The notes under the pieces: generated by a model
Seen by the model: the letters and a program-made list of their open reading frames with translations, nothing else
What the model was told of the DNA's origin: nothing
Database searches by the model: none
NCBI RefSeq assembly: GCF_003664255.1
Contig: NZ_RCCV01000001.1
Span: 186,001-250,000, forward strand
Source of the DNA: Micromonospora sp. M71_S20
GTDB lineage: Bacteria; Actinomycetota; Actinomycetes; Mycobacteriales; Micromonosporaceae
DNA length: 64,000 nucleotides
Reading direction: 5' to 3'
Shown: positions 1 to 7,915 of the stretch, one piece after another
Layout: each line of letters opens with the position of its first letter
Position numbering within the stretch: position 1 is the first letter of the stretch
Translations under genes and position numbers: made by a program

Positions 1-187
1 CGGCGCGCAGGGTGGCGGTGAGGGCGGCCACCTGCTCCGGGTGGACCACGTTGCGGGCGAAGAGCACCACGGAGCCGAGGCCCTCGCCGAGCCAGCGGCA
101 GATCCAGGGTGGCGGCGTGGTGCCGACGAATCCCGGTTGCAGGACGGCGGCGGCCAGGGCCGTCAGGCTCCCGGCGGGGGCGCTCAC
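1..187 (-). CDS. Glycoside hydrolase family 3 beta-N-acetylhexosaminidase, 5' part only
   Basis: Only the first 62 codons are inside the window; the gene runs off the left edge. The visible N-terminus contains QPGFVGTTPPPWICRWL followed by GLGSVVLFARNV, which resembles the opening of the GH3 NagZ-type barrel, where the first strand and the 'gvilFarN' strand lie. Family members remove N-acetylglucosamine from peptidoglycan fragments or chitooligosaccharides. I chose the GTG at 187-185. It overlaps the stop of a 14-codon open frame in a GTGA arrangement, so translational coupling is possible. An upstream ATG in the same frame is not available before that stop. The assignment is good for the family but weak for substrate. 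Confidence 0.6.
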   Translation of the reverse strand, partial: MSAPAGSLTALAAAVLQPGFVGTTPPPWICRWLGEGLGSVVLFARNVVHPEQVAALTATLRA

Positions 188-228
188 GCCGGCCCGCCCG
201 CGTGGTGGCTGATGTGTCGCTCGCTCAT
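184..228 (-). CDS. Possible 14-codon leader peptide ahead of the GH3 gene
   Basis: The open frame reads MSERHISHHAGGPA and its TGA overlaps the GTG start of the GH3 gene. Its ATG lies exactly 6 nt after a TACGAC hexamer (235-240, minus strand), the same spacing between a TAnnnT-like -10 and a start codon that recurs at several genes in this window. It would be translated from a leaderless transcript and hand ribosomes to the GH3 gene. It is too short to judge by codon use and may be chance. Confidence 0.25.
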   Translation of the reverse strand: MSERHISHHAGGPA

Positions 229-365
229 GCGGTCGTCGTACCCCCGTCTTCTCCGCGCCCGGCGGCCCGCCACCGGCGGCGGTGCTGACATGGTCACACC
301 GTGCGAGGAAATAGTCAATAAACCTTACAGTTGCCCTCGGGCGCGGAGCTGGGGACAGTTCGGGG

Positions 366-488
366 ATGGATCCCCTGCTGCTGGCCGACGCGACGAGCCC
401 GGCCGACATCCCCGGCGTACGCCTGCTCGGCCTGGTCGTCGGCGGCCTGTTGCTGCTCGTCGCGATCCGCGCGATGTTCCGGCGCTGA
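366..488 (+). CDS. Small single-pass membrane protein, 40 aa
   Basis: A 40-codon frame encodes a short polar N-terminus (MDPLLLADATSPADIPGV), one hydrophobic helix (LLGLVVGGLLLLVAI) and a basic tail (RAMFRR), the layout of a small inner-membrane protein with its C-terminus in the cytoplasm. A GGGG run sits directly before the ATG. The AT-richer stretch at 305-335 upstream, with TACAGT at 326-331, is the likeliest promoter region. I do not recognise a family and no function is proposed. Confidence 0.45.
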   Translation: MDPLLLADATSPADIPGVRLLGLVVGGLLLLVAIRAMFRR

Positions 489-584
489 GCGCGCCGCGTC
501 CCGGCGCCGGCGCCCGGGATTCGGCGGCGGCCACCGGGGTACCGCCTGCCTCGTTGGACCGGTACGACACCGCGAGGGGGAACG

Positions 585-1535
585 ATGAGGATCGGCTACT
601 TTCTGTCCACCGAGGAGTACACGCCGACCGAGCTGCTGGAGCAGGCGCGCGGCGCGGAGCGGGCCGGCTTCGAGGCGCTCTGGATCTCCGACCACTACCA
701 CCCGTGGACCGACGCGCAGGGGCAGAGCCCGTTCGTCTGGTCGGTGATCGGGGCGCTCAGCCAGGTCTGCCAGCTCCCGGTCACCACCGCCGTGACCTGC
801 CCGACCGTGCGCATCCACCCGGCCGTCGTGGCGCAGGCGGCGGCCACCAGCGCGGTCATGCACTCCGGTCGGTTCGTGCTCGGGGTGGGCAGCGGCGAGG
901 CGCTCAACGAGCACATCCTCGGCGACGCCTGGCCGCAGACCGACGTCCGGCTGGAGATGCTGGAGGAGGCCGTCGAGGTGATGCGCGAGCTGTGGCGGGG
1001 CGGCTTCGTCAACCACCACGGCAAGCACTACACCGTCGAGCACGCCCGGATCTACACACTGCCGGACACTCCCCCGCCGGTCTACGTCTCGGGCTTCGGC
1101 CCCAAGGCGGTCGACCTGGCGGCCCGCATCGGCGACGGCTTCGTCAACACCTCGCCCGACGCGGAGCTGGTCCGGCGGTTCCGGGAGGGCGGCGGCGGCG
1201 ACAAGCCGTGCCAGGCCGGCTTCAAGGCGGCGTACGCGCAGACCGCGGAGGAGGGGATGCGGATCGCGTACGAACGCTGGCCGAACGCCGGGGTGCCCGG
1301 CGAGCTGTCCCAGGTGCTGCCGTCGCCGCGGCACTTCGAGCAGGCCGCCGAGCTGGTCCGCCCGGAGATGATGAAGGACGCGTTCGTCTGCGGGCGGGAC
1401 GTCGACGGGCACCTGGCGAAGCTCGAGGAGTACGCCAAGGCCGGCTTCGACGAGGTCTACGTGGCCAACACCGGCCCGAACTGGCAGGGCCTGCTCGACC
1501 TCTACCAGCGCGAGGTGTTCCCCCGCGTACGCTGA
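585..1535 (+). CDS. LLM-class F420-dependent oxidoreductase (TIGR03557-like)
   Basis: A 316-residue luciferase-like TIM-barrel enzyme. The start (MRIGYFLSTEEYTPTELLEQ), the SDHYHPW segment near residue 37, and VLGVGSGEALNEH in the middle are typical of the F420-dependent LLM subfamily related to F420-dependent glucose-6-phosphate dehydrogenase. Members transfer hydride between reduced deazaflavin F420 and an organic substrate; the substrate here is unknown. A strong purine-rich site (GAGGGGGAACG) precedes the ATG. It stands alone and ends in a hairpin shared with the convergent next gene. A second, more distant LLM enzyme lies near the other end of the window. Confidence 0.88.
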   Translation: MRIGYFLSTEEYTPTELLEQARGAERAGFEALWISDHYHPWTDAQGQSPFVWSVIGALSQVCQLPVTTAVTCPTVRIHPAVVAQAAATSAVMHSGRFVLGVGSGEALNEHILGDAWPQTDVRLEMLEEAVEVMRELWRGGFVNHHGKHYTVEHARIYTLPDTPPPVYVSGFGPKAVDLAARIGDGFVNTSPDAELVRRFREGGGGDKPCQAGFKAAYAQTAEEGMRIAYERWPNAGVPGELSQVLPSPRHFEQAAELVRPEMMKDAFVCGRDVDGHLAKLEEYAKAGFDEVYVANTGPNWQGLLDLYQREVFPRVR

Positions 1536-1545
1536 CCGCGACGTC

Positions 1546-1577
1546 CCCGGGCACCCCCGCCGGTGGGGCTGCCCGGG
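1546..1577. terminator. Bidirectional hairpin between convergent genes
   Basis: CCCGGGCACCCC pairs with GGGGCTGCCCGGG around a short loop with one internal mismatch. It lies between the LLM gene (rightward) and the membrane-protein gene (leftward), where both transcripts must end. Confidence 0.6.
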
Positions 1578-1588
1578 CTCAGCGCGGG

Positions 1589-2395
1589 CTAGCCGACCCT
1601 CCTGGCACGTGGGCTGGTTTCCAGCGCGGCAGCCCTCGCGGCACCGGCGTGGGCGGTCAGCGTCCGTGGCTTCGCGAGAACGATCGGCCCCACCACCAGG
1701 AGCACGAGCCACAGTGGCGCCAGGCGGGGGGCGATCGACAGCCAGACGGGCCACACCGGCTCGGCGAGCATGTCCGCGGCCAGGTCCCTCCAGGTCAGGG
1801 CGACGCCCGGGAGCAGGGCCACCGTCACCAGCATGCCGATGAGCCGGGGCACGGGCGCAGGTCGTCGCGCCACCAGCCAGAACAGCGCGGCACCGGTGGC
1901 GGCGCCGAAAAGGACGCCAGCGAGGGTGATCGTGAGGAACCCGTCCAGCGCAGCCGGCGCGACGCTCAGTACCGACCCGTTCGCCTGGTGCTTGAGCGTG
2001 ATCGTCAGCCCTTCCCTCTCGGCCCGCCAGCCGTCGCACGGGACGCCCGGCACGCGACCCAGGCCCTGCCACCCCGACGATGCGGCGTTGTGCCGGAGTT
2101 GGTCCGAGAGCGCGCAGTCGGCGCGGTCGCCGTAGTGGAACTCCGCATGAGCCGAACCGAAGTCGTCAGCGGCGAGGAAGACGCCGTACCGGTAGCCGGG
2201 AACGAACGACGAGCCGGTTCGCCCGGTCTCCGGGAGCAGTTCCGTCGCCACGCCCTGCGCGCGGTCGGGGCTGAGCGGTACGGTGCCGCGGCCGCCGTAC
2301 CAGGAGCCGACGGCCAGGCCGACCGTCCCGAACAGCACCGCACCGAGCAGCAGCATCGCGACGTGCCGCAGTCGAGGTCCCCCCTTCCCTGTCAC
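1589..2395 (-). CDS. Multi-pass membrane protein of unknown function
   Basis: About 268 residues with one hydrophobic helix near the N-terminus (MLLLGAVLFGTVGLAVGSW), an extracytoplasmic domain of about 125 residues with two cysteines (DCALSD and VPCDGW) that could form a disulfide, then three helices toward the C-terminus and a basic Ala/Arg tail. I place the start at GTG 2395 because a TACGCT hexamer (2404-2409, minus strand) lies 8 nt upstream, suggesting a leaderless mRNA; GTG 2425 and ATG 2356 in the same frame are alternatives. No family recognised. Confidence 0.6.
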   Translation of the reverse strand: MTGKGGPRLRHVAMLLLGAVLFGTVGLAVGSWYGGRGTVPLSPDRAQGVATELLPETGRTGSSFVPGYRYGVFLAADDFGSAHAEFHYGDRADCALSDQLRHNAASSGWQGLGRVPGVPCDGWRAEREGLTITLKHQANGSVLSVAPAALDGFLTITLAGVLFGAATGAALFWLVARRPAPVPRLIGMLVTVALLPGVALTWRDLAADMLAEPVWPVWLSIAPRLAPLWLVLLVVGPIVLAKPRTLTAHAGAARAAALETSPRARRVG

Positions 2396-2515
2396 AGTGC
2401 GGCAGCGTAGCCGTCGCGCCGGCAAGCGGCAGCCCTGTGACGTACGGCCCTTGGGGATCTTCCAGAGGGGTCACGATAATGCCCAGCCCGCCCTGAGGAC
2501 CGAGAAGGAGAAGCC

Positions 2516-2794
2516 GTGAACAGTGAGCCGGAGCCGGGCATCGCGCCCGAGGACCAGTCGCCCCGCTACGCCGGTGATCCCATCCTGTTGACGGTCGACG
2601 GGCACGACTTCCGGGTTCGGGTACGCACCGGGGAGCCCGGCACGTACGACTTCGACTGGCTCAGCGGGCCGCACGACTACGGCTTCGGCCTCTCCGGGGC
2701 TGCCGGCGCCCCGATGAGCCGGGCCGCGATGGAGGAGGCCATCCGCGGCTTCCTCGCCGGGATCGACCCCGCCACCGGCTACCTGGCGCAGTGA
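2516..2794 (+). CDS. Conserved small acidic protein, 92 aa, unknown function
   Basis: The GTG start is fixed by a clear AGAAGGAGAAGCC ribosome site. The protein is soluble and acidic, with a beta-rich core (DPILLTVDGHDFRVRVR ... TYDFDWLSGPHDYGFGL) and a helical C-terminus (RAAMEEAIRGFLAGIDP). It has the look of a small single-domain actinobacterial protein conserved in the genus, but I cannot name a family. It precedes the RecQ gene by about 110 nt. Confidence 0.6.
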   Translation: MNSEPEPGIAPEDQSPRYAGDPILLTVDGHDFRVRVRTGEPGTYDFDWLSGPHDYGFGLSGAAGAPMSRAAMEEAIRGFLAGIDPATGYLAQ

Positions 2795-2901
2795 CGGCAA
2801 CTGGCGGCAACCCTGCCGTCGGCCACCAGGCGCGCCGGGTCGCCGGCGTCACCCGGGCCGGCGGTTTCGCCGCTGATCACGGCGGGTACCTCCGGCCCTC
2901 G

Positions 2902-4533
2902 ATGAAACTGTCCACGCACTCCACGACACTGCGCCGCGCGGCCAAGAGCCTCTTCGGCTGGACGGCGCTGCGGCCCCACCAGTTGGCCGCCATGCGGGCG
3001 GTCATGAAGCGCCGCGACGCCCTGGTGGTGCTGCCCACCGGCGCCGGCAAGTCGGCGATCTACCAGATCCCGGCCAGCCTGATCCCCGGCCCGACCGTGG
3101 TGATCTCGCCGCTGCTCGCCCTGCAACAGGACCAGATCGCGGCGCTCAACGAGCGGCAACGACCCGAGCTGCGCGCGGTGCGGATCAGCTCGGACGAGTC
3201 GGCCGCCCAGCAGGCGGAGGCGATCGCCGAGATCCGCGACGGGCGCGCGGAGTTCCTCTTCATCACCCCGGAGCAGCTCGCCAACCCCGACCGGATGGCC
3301 GAGGTGAAGTCGCTGAAGCCGGCGCTGGTGGCGATCGACGAGGCGCACTGCATCTCCGCCTGGGGGCACGACTTCCGCCCCGACTACCTGGCGCTGGGCC
3401 ACCTCATCGACGGCATCGGCCGGCCGCCGGTGGTGGCGCTGACCGCCACCGCCTCCCCGCCCGTACGCGACGACATCATCGCCCGGCTGCGGCTGACCGA
3501 GCCCGAGGTGGTGGTCTCCGGGCTGGACCGGCCGAACCTGTTCCTCGAGGTGGCGCACTGCCCGACGGAGGACTACCGGTGGCGGCGGCTGATCGCCCTG
3601 CTGCGCGACGACACCCGACCCGGCATCATCTACGTGCCCACCCGGCGCTCCGCCGAGGAGCTGTCGGCCCGGCTCACCGACGCCGGCTTCCCGGCCCAGT
3701 ACTACCACGGCGGGATGGCAGCCGGGGCGCGCGCCGAACTGCACGAGGCGTTCCTCGCCGACCAGGTGCCGATCATGGTGGCCACCTCGGCCTTCGGCAT
3801 GGGCATCGACAAGCCGAACATCGCCTGGGTGGTCCACATGGCGCTGCCGGACTCGCCGGACAGCTACTTCCAGGAGATCGGGCGGGCCGGCCGCGACGGC
3901 GCCCCGGCCCGGGTGCTGCTGCTGTGGCAGGCCGAGGACGTCGGGCTGCAACGCTTCTTCAGCGGCGGCCTGCCGGACGCCGACGAGCTGCGCGACCTGT
4001 CCGCGCTGCTGCGCAAGAAGGCCCGGAACAAGAAGGAGCTGCGCGAGGTCACCGGGCTCGGCCCGCGCAAGCTCGGCCAGTACCTCGCCCTGCTGGAGCA
4101 GGTCGGCGCGGCCGAGCCGAGGGCGAAGCAGCGCATCGGCGCCCCCCGCTACTCCCCCGCGCCCGTGGACGCCGCCGCGGCGGCCCTGGCGGAGGCCGAG
4201 CGGCAGCAGACCGTGACCCGGTCGCGCACCGACATGATGCGGGCCTTCGCCGAGACCACCGCCTGCCGGGGGCAGACGCTGCTGGCCTACTTCGGCGAGC
4301 AGATGACCCAGGTCTGCGGGCACTGCGACAACTGCCACGCCGGCACCAGCACCCCCGACGACGGCGCGGTCGGGCCCTTCCCCGTGCACAGCCAGGTCCG
4401 GCACCCGGAGTGGGGGCACGGCCTGGTGCTGAGCTACGAGGAGGACCGGATGACGGTTCTCTTCGACGAGGTGGGGTACAAGACGCTGTCCGTCAGCGTG
4501 GTGTCCGAACAGGGCCTGCTGACCCTCGACTAG
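2902..4533 (+). CDS. recQ: RecQ-family ATP-dependent DNA helicase
   Basis: A 543-residue 3'-5' superfamily 2 helicase used in recombination and fork repair. Visible motifs: Walker A PTGAGKS at residues 45-51, DEAH at 146-149, SATxx-type TATAS, GMGIDKP and the QEIGRAGRDG motif VI. The C-terminal part carries the RecQ zinc cysteines (CRGQTLLAYFGE ... CGHCDNC). Instead of an HRDC domain it ends in a short beta-rich module (VRHPEWGHGLVLSYEEDRMTVLFD) like the DUF3553/tudor-like tails seen on actinobacterial RecQ proteins. I prefer ATG 2902; the frame stays open back to 2791 but that part does not look like RecQ. Confidence 0.93.
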   Translation: MKLSTHSTTLRRAAKSLFGWTALRPHQLAAMRAVMKRRDALVVLPTGAGKSAIYQIPASLIPGPTVVISPLLALQQDQIAALNERQRPELRAVRISSDESAAQQAEAIAEIRDGRAEFLFITPEQLANPDRMAEVKSLKPALVAIDEAHCISAWGHDFRPDYLALGHLIDGIGRPPVVALTATASPPVRDDIIARLRLTEPEVVVSGLDRPNLFLEVAHCPTEDYRWRRLIALLRDDTRPGIIYVPTRRSAEELSARLTDAGFPAQYYHGGMAAGARAELHEAFLADQVPIMVATSAFGMGIDKPNIAWVVHMALPDSPDSYFQEIGRAGRDGAPARVLLLWQAEDVGLQRFFSGGLPDADELRDLSALLRKKARNKKELREVTGLGPRKLGQYLALLEQVGAAEPRAKQRIGAPRYSPAPVDAAAAALAEAERQQTVTRSRTDMMRAFAETTACRGQTLLAYFGEQMTQVCGHCDNCHAGTSTPDDGAVGPFPVHSQVRHPEWGHGLVLSYEEDRMTVLFDEVGYKTLSVSVVSEQGLLTLD

Positions 4534-4599
4534 CCTGAGCCGGGCACCGCTGGCGGGGCCGTGGACGACGAGCGACAACAGTGCGGAAGGGGCGTTGCC

Positions 4600-5103
4600 G
4601 TGATCGAGCAGCCGGCGTACACCGGATTCGGTTTCTCCGACGAGGAGTGGGGGCTGCTGGTCGGCCTGCCGCAGTCGGTGCTGACCGCGGCGAGCGCCGC
4701 CGAGTCCGACGGCACCCGGCGCACCATGGCCGAGAACGCGGCCGGGCTGGAGACCATCGCCGCCGGGCGGGAGTCGGCCAGCCCGCTGGTCGCGGCCGTG
4801 GCCGGCGAGATCGTCACCCGGGTGGGCGACCCGGAGGCCGGCGAGGAGATGCCGGTCATCGCGCCGTCCGACCCGCGCGCCTACCTGGAGGACGTGCTGG
4901 GCCGGGCCAGGGAGGCGGCGGCGCTGCTGGCCGCCCGGACGGACGAGGGCGAGGCCGGCGCGTACAAGCACTGGCTGGTGGACATCGCCGAGCAGGTGGT
5001 GGGCGCGGCGTCCAGCGGCGGCATCCTGGGCCTCGGCGGGGACGTCGTCAGCGACTCGGAGCGCCGCTTCCGCGACCGGCTCTCCCAGGTCCTCAACGAC
5101 TGA
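4600..5103 (+). CDS. Hypothetical soluble protein, 167 aa
   Basis: Start GTG 4600 is chosen over GTG 4561 because GCGGAAGGGG sits at the right distance before it. The protein is mostly helical and acidic: GFGFSDEEWGLLVGLPQSVLTAASAAE at the N-terminus, a long helical middle (EDVLGRAREAAALLAARTD), and WLVDIAEQVVGAASSGG then SDSERRFRDRLSQVL at the end. No catalytic motif or signal peptide seen. It sits between RecQ and a terminator and is transcribed in the RecQ direction, so it may be co-transcribed. Function unknown. Confidence 0.65.
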   Translation: MIEQPAYTGFGFSDEEWGLLVGLPQSVLTAASAAESDGTRRTMAENAAGLETIAAGRESASPLVAAVAGEIVTRVGDPEAGEEMPVIAPSDPRAYLEDVLGRAREAAALLAARTDEGEAGAYKHWLVDIAEQVVGAASSGGILGLGGDVVSDSERRFRDRLSQVLND

Positions 5104-5111
5104 CGCGACGA

Positions 5112-5148
5112 CGACGGCGGCACCGGGCGGGGTCCGGTGCCGCCGTCG
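5112..5148. terminator. Strong GC hairpin terminator
   Basis: Perfect 15-bp arms (CGACGGCGGCACCGG / CCGGTGCCGCCGTCG) with a 7-nt loop just after the stop at 5103. It serves the rightward gene and may also stop the leftward ABC operon that ends at 5218. Confidence 0.7.
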
Positions 5149-5217
5149 CGCGTTCCGGCGCGGGTGACCGGCGCGTGGCGGTGGCCGGTGGCAACGGGCG
5201 CGGTCGGCCCGTGGCGG

Positions 5218-5991
5218 TCAGGCCACGCGGCGGCGGAACAGCACGGCGGCCAGCAGCACCGAGACCGCCAGGATGCCCAGGCACCAGGCCACCGCCAGGG
5301 CCGGGGCGGTGCCCGTCGGGGTGCCCAGCAGCAGGGCCCGCAGCGTCTCGATGACGGGCGTGACGGGCTGGTGGTCGGCGAAGCCGTGGATCCAGCTCGG
5401 CATCGTCTCCACCGGCACGAACGCGCTGCTCGGATAGGGCAGGAACATCGCCAGGAAGGTGAAGCCGCTGGCGGCCTCCGGGGTGCGGGCCAGCAGGCCG
5501 ATGGCCGCCGACAGCCAGGACACGGCGAGCAGGAAGAGCAGCAGCACCCCGAACGCGGCCAGCCAGCGCAGCGGCGTGACGACCGGGCGGAAGCCGATGC
5601 CGACGGCGATGGCCAGCACCAGCACCGTGGAGACGGTGTTGCGGGCGATGCTGGCGGCGACGTGCCCGCCGAGGATCGCGGTGGCGCTGACGTCCATCGT
5701 GCGGAACCGCTCGATGACCCCGTTGGTCAGGTCGGTGGTCACGCTGACGGCGGTGGTCGCCGCGCCGAAACTGGCGCAGAGCAGCAGGACGCCGGGCACG
5801 ACGTAGGTGACGTACCGGGTGCCGGTGTCGATCGCGCCGCCGAACAGGTAGACGAAGAGCAGCATCAGCAGCACCGGCAGCAGCAGTGACGTGAGCAGCG
5901 CGTCGACGTTGCGGCGGGACAGCCGTACGCAGCGCGCCACCATGACGAGGGCCTCGCCGGCACGGGTCGGCCGCAGGGTCAGCTCAGACAC
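5218..5991 (-). CDS. ABC-2 type exporter permease (DrrB-like)
   Basis: A 257-residue ABC-2 permease with six predicted membrane helices. The segment YVVPGVLLLCASFGAATTAVSVTTDLTNGVIERFRTM matches the DrrB/ABC2_membrane signature region. It pairs with the ATPase gene just upstream, whose stop overlaps this start by 8 nt, so the two are one translational unit. Such pairs export drugs or hydrophobic natural products. Regulation is probably by the divergent TetR gene. Confidence 0.88.
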   Translation of the reverse strand: MSELTLRPTRAGEALVMVARCVRLSRRNVDALLTSLLLPVLLMLLFVYLFGGAIDTGTRYVTYVVPGVLLLCASFGAATTAVSVTTDLTNGVIERFRTMDVSATAILGGHVAASIARNTVSTVLVLAIAVGIGFRPVVTPLRWLAAFGVLLLFLLAVSWLSAAIGLLARTPEAASGFTFLAMFLPYPSSAFVPVETMPSWIHGFADHQPVTPVIETLRALLLGTPTGTAPALAVAWCLGILAVSVLLAAVLFRRRVA

Positions 5992-6949
5992 CGGCCGCCT
6001 CCCGCCCGACGGTCACCGGGTCGCCGGTGAGGGTGAGGAAGACGTCGTCCAGGGTCGCCTCGCGGACGGTGAACCGGGCGAGCCCTCGCCGGTCGGGGTC
6101 GACCTCGTCGAGCAGGTGGCGGATCTCCGGCGCGCCGCCGTCGGTGGCGACCGCCAACTCCAGCCGGGCCGGGTCGCGGTGCGTGACCCGCCCGCCGAGC
6201 CGGTGCGCCGCCTCGGCGAAGCTGCGCGCGTCCCGCAGAGTCAGCTCCAGCCGGTGGGCGCCGAAGCGGCGCTTGAGGTCGTCCGCGCTCCCCTCGGCGG
6301 CCAGCCGGCCCCCGTGCAGCACCGCGATCCGGTCGGCGAGCCGGTCGGCCTCCTCCAGGTACTGCGTGGTGAGCAGCACCGTCACCCCGGCACCGGCCAG
6401 CTCGGCGACCACCTCCCACAGCCCCTGCCGGCTGCGCGGGTCGAGGCCGGTGGTCGGCTCGTCGAGGAAGATCACGGACGGCTCGCCGACCAGGCTGGCC
6501 GCGAGGTCGAGGCGGCGGCGCATCCCGCCGGAGTAGGTCACCACCCGCCGCCCGCCGGCGGCGACCAGGTCGAAGCGCTCCAGCAGGTCCGTGGCGCGCC
6601 GCCGGGCGGCGGCCGGAGCCAGCCCGGCCAGCCGGGCCATCATGTGCAGGTTCTCCGCGCCCGTCTGCTGGTCGTCGAGCGCCGCATGCTGGCCGGCGAG
6701 GCTGATCGTCCGCCGGACCCGGCTCCGGTCGCGGACCACGTCGTGCCCGTCCACGCGGGCCACGCCCCCGTCGGGCGTGGTGAGCGTGGCCAGGATCCGG
6801 ACGGTCGTGGTCTTGCCGGCCCCGTTGGGGCCGAGCAGGGCGTGCACGCTGCCCCGGGCGACCCGCATGGTCAGGCCGTCGAGCACCGCCACCCCGCCGT
6901 AGGACTTGCGTAGGTCGACGATCTCCACCGCCGAGGCTGCTGTCCCCAT
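5984..6949 (-). CDS. ABC exporter ATP-binding protein (DrrA-like)
   Basis: A 321-residue nucleotide-binding subunit: Walker A GPNGAGKTTT, Q-loop AGQHAALD, signature YSGGMRRRL, Walker B VIFLDEPTTGLD and the H-loop region TTQYLEEADRL. The C-terminal 90 residues match the DrrA-type DUF4162 tail. ATG 6949 is fixed by a GGAGAG ribosome site 8 nt upstream. It forms an exporter with the permease downstream and diverges from a TetR gene across two tandem operators. Confidence 0.9.
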   Translation of the reverse strand: MGTAASAVEIVDLRKSYGGVAVLDGLTMRVARGSVHALLGPNGAGKTTTVRILATLTTPDGGVARVDGHDVVRDRSRVRRTISLAGQHAALDDQQTGAENLHMMARLAGLAPAAARRRATDLLERFDLVAAGGRRVVTYSGGMRRRLDLAASLVGEPSVIFLDEPTTGLDPRSRQGLWEVVAELAGAGVTVLLTTQYLEEADRLADRIAVLHGGRLAAEGSADDLKRRFGAHRLELTLRDARSFAEAAHRLGGRVTHRDPARLELAVATDGGAPEIRHLLDEVDPDRRGLARFTVREATLDDVFLTLTGDPVTVGREAAGV

Positions 6950-6966
6950 CGCTTTCACTCTCCATC

Positions 6967-7010
6967 TTCTGCGTACGCCATACGCTGTTCTGCGTGCACC
7001 ATACGCAGAA
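6967..7010. promoter_or_regulatory. Two tandem 23-bp dyad operators, 21-bp period, in the TetR/ABC divergent promoter
   Basis: Site 2 (6988-7010) is a clean dyad, TTCTGCGT-N7-ACGCAGAA. Site 1 (6967-6989) repeats it with changes at the right half, TTCTGCGT-N7-ACGCTGTT. The two copies start 21 bp apart, two helical turns, so repressor dimers would bind the same face. They overlap the expected -35 of the rightward gene, whose -10 (TAGGAT, 7013-7018) begins 3 bp beyond site 2, and lie just upstream of the exporter ribosome site. Confidence 0.75.
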
Positions 7011-7049
7011 GCTAGGATGGCGGTCAACACCGCGTACCGGGAGGTGAGG

Positions 7050-7808
7050 ATGAGCGACGCCGACGTCGAGCTGCCGGAGAGCATCGAGCTCGCCTGGGGC
7101 CTGCGGGAACGGCCCGGCAAGGGACCCCGGCGCAGCCTCACCATGGGGCAGGTGGTGGCCGCCGGCATCCGGGTGGCCGAGGCCGACGGGCTGGCGGCGG
7201 TGTCGATGAGCCGGGTCGCCGGCGAGCTGGGCGTGGCGACCATGTCGCTCTACCGCTACGTCTCCGCCAAGAGCGACCTGCTGGACCTCATGGCCGACGC
7301 CGCGTACGGGGACCCGCCCGCGCCACGCGGCCCGGACGAGGGCTGGCGGCCGGCGCTCGCCCGCTGGGCGCTGGCCAACGTGACGGCGATCCACCGCCAC
7401 CCGTGGATCCGGCAGATCCCGATCAGCGGCCCGCCGTTGGGGCCCAACCAGGTGCGCTGGATGGAGCAGGGGCTGGCCGCCCTGCGCGGCACCGGCCTGC
7501 GCGGCATCGAGCGGCTGTCGACGATCATGCTGGTCAGCGGGTACGCCCGGAACTGGGCCACGCTCACCGCCGACCTCGACGAGGCCGCGGCACGCGAGCA
7601 GATCGACCCCGACGACGCCGGGGCGCGGTACTGGCACCAGCTCGCCCGGCTGACCCGCCACGGCGCCTATCCGGCGATCCGGGAGCTGCTGGCGGAGAGC
7701 GCCGAGGGACAGCAGGACGAGGTGTTCGACACGGAGTGGCAGTTCGGCCTCGACCGGATCCTCGACGGCGTCGAGGCGCTGATCCGCGACCGGACGGCCA
7801 CGCACTGA
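7050..7808 (+). CDS. TetR/AcrR-family repressor, likely controls the adjacent ABC exporter
   Basis: A 252-residue regulator. The N-terminal helix-turn-helix (LTMGQVVAAGIRVAEADGL then MSRVAGELGVATMSLYRYVSAK) is the TetR DNA-binding domain, and the C-terminal part resembles the tetracycline-repressor-like ligand domain (TetR_C_1). ATG 7050 follows GAGGTGAGG. The gene diverges from the exporter operon with the two dyad sites between them, the standard layout for a drug-responsive repressor that also controls itself. Confidence 0.88.
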   Translation: MSDADVELPESIELAWGLRERPGKGPRRSLTMGQVVAAGIRVAEADGLAAVSMSRVAGELGVATMSLYRYVSAKSDLLDLMADAAYGDPPAPRGPDEGWRPALARWALANVTAIHRHPWIRQIPISGPPLGPNQVRWMEQGLAALRGTGLRGIERLSTIMLVSGYARNWATLTADLDEAAAREQIDPDDAGARYWHQLARLTRHGAYPAIRELLAESAEGQQDEVFDTEWQFGLDRILDGVEALIRDRTATH

Positions 7809-7915
7809 CCCGACCCCGGCCGTCGCCCCCGGCTGCGCCGACCGGAAACGCCCTGGGCGGTCCGGCGCCCACGATGGACAATGGCCACCGGAACGGCGCG
7901 AGGACGGGGGAGCGG

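Noticed and set aside
41..2410. Rightward open frame of 789 codons across the LLM and membrane-protein genes
   Set aside because: Its translation is Arg/Ala/Gly/Pro-rich without domain features, and it overlaps genes with clear families. High-GC DNA keeps such shadow frames open.
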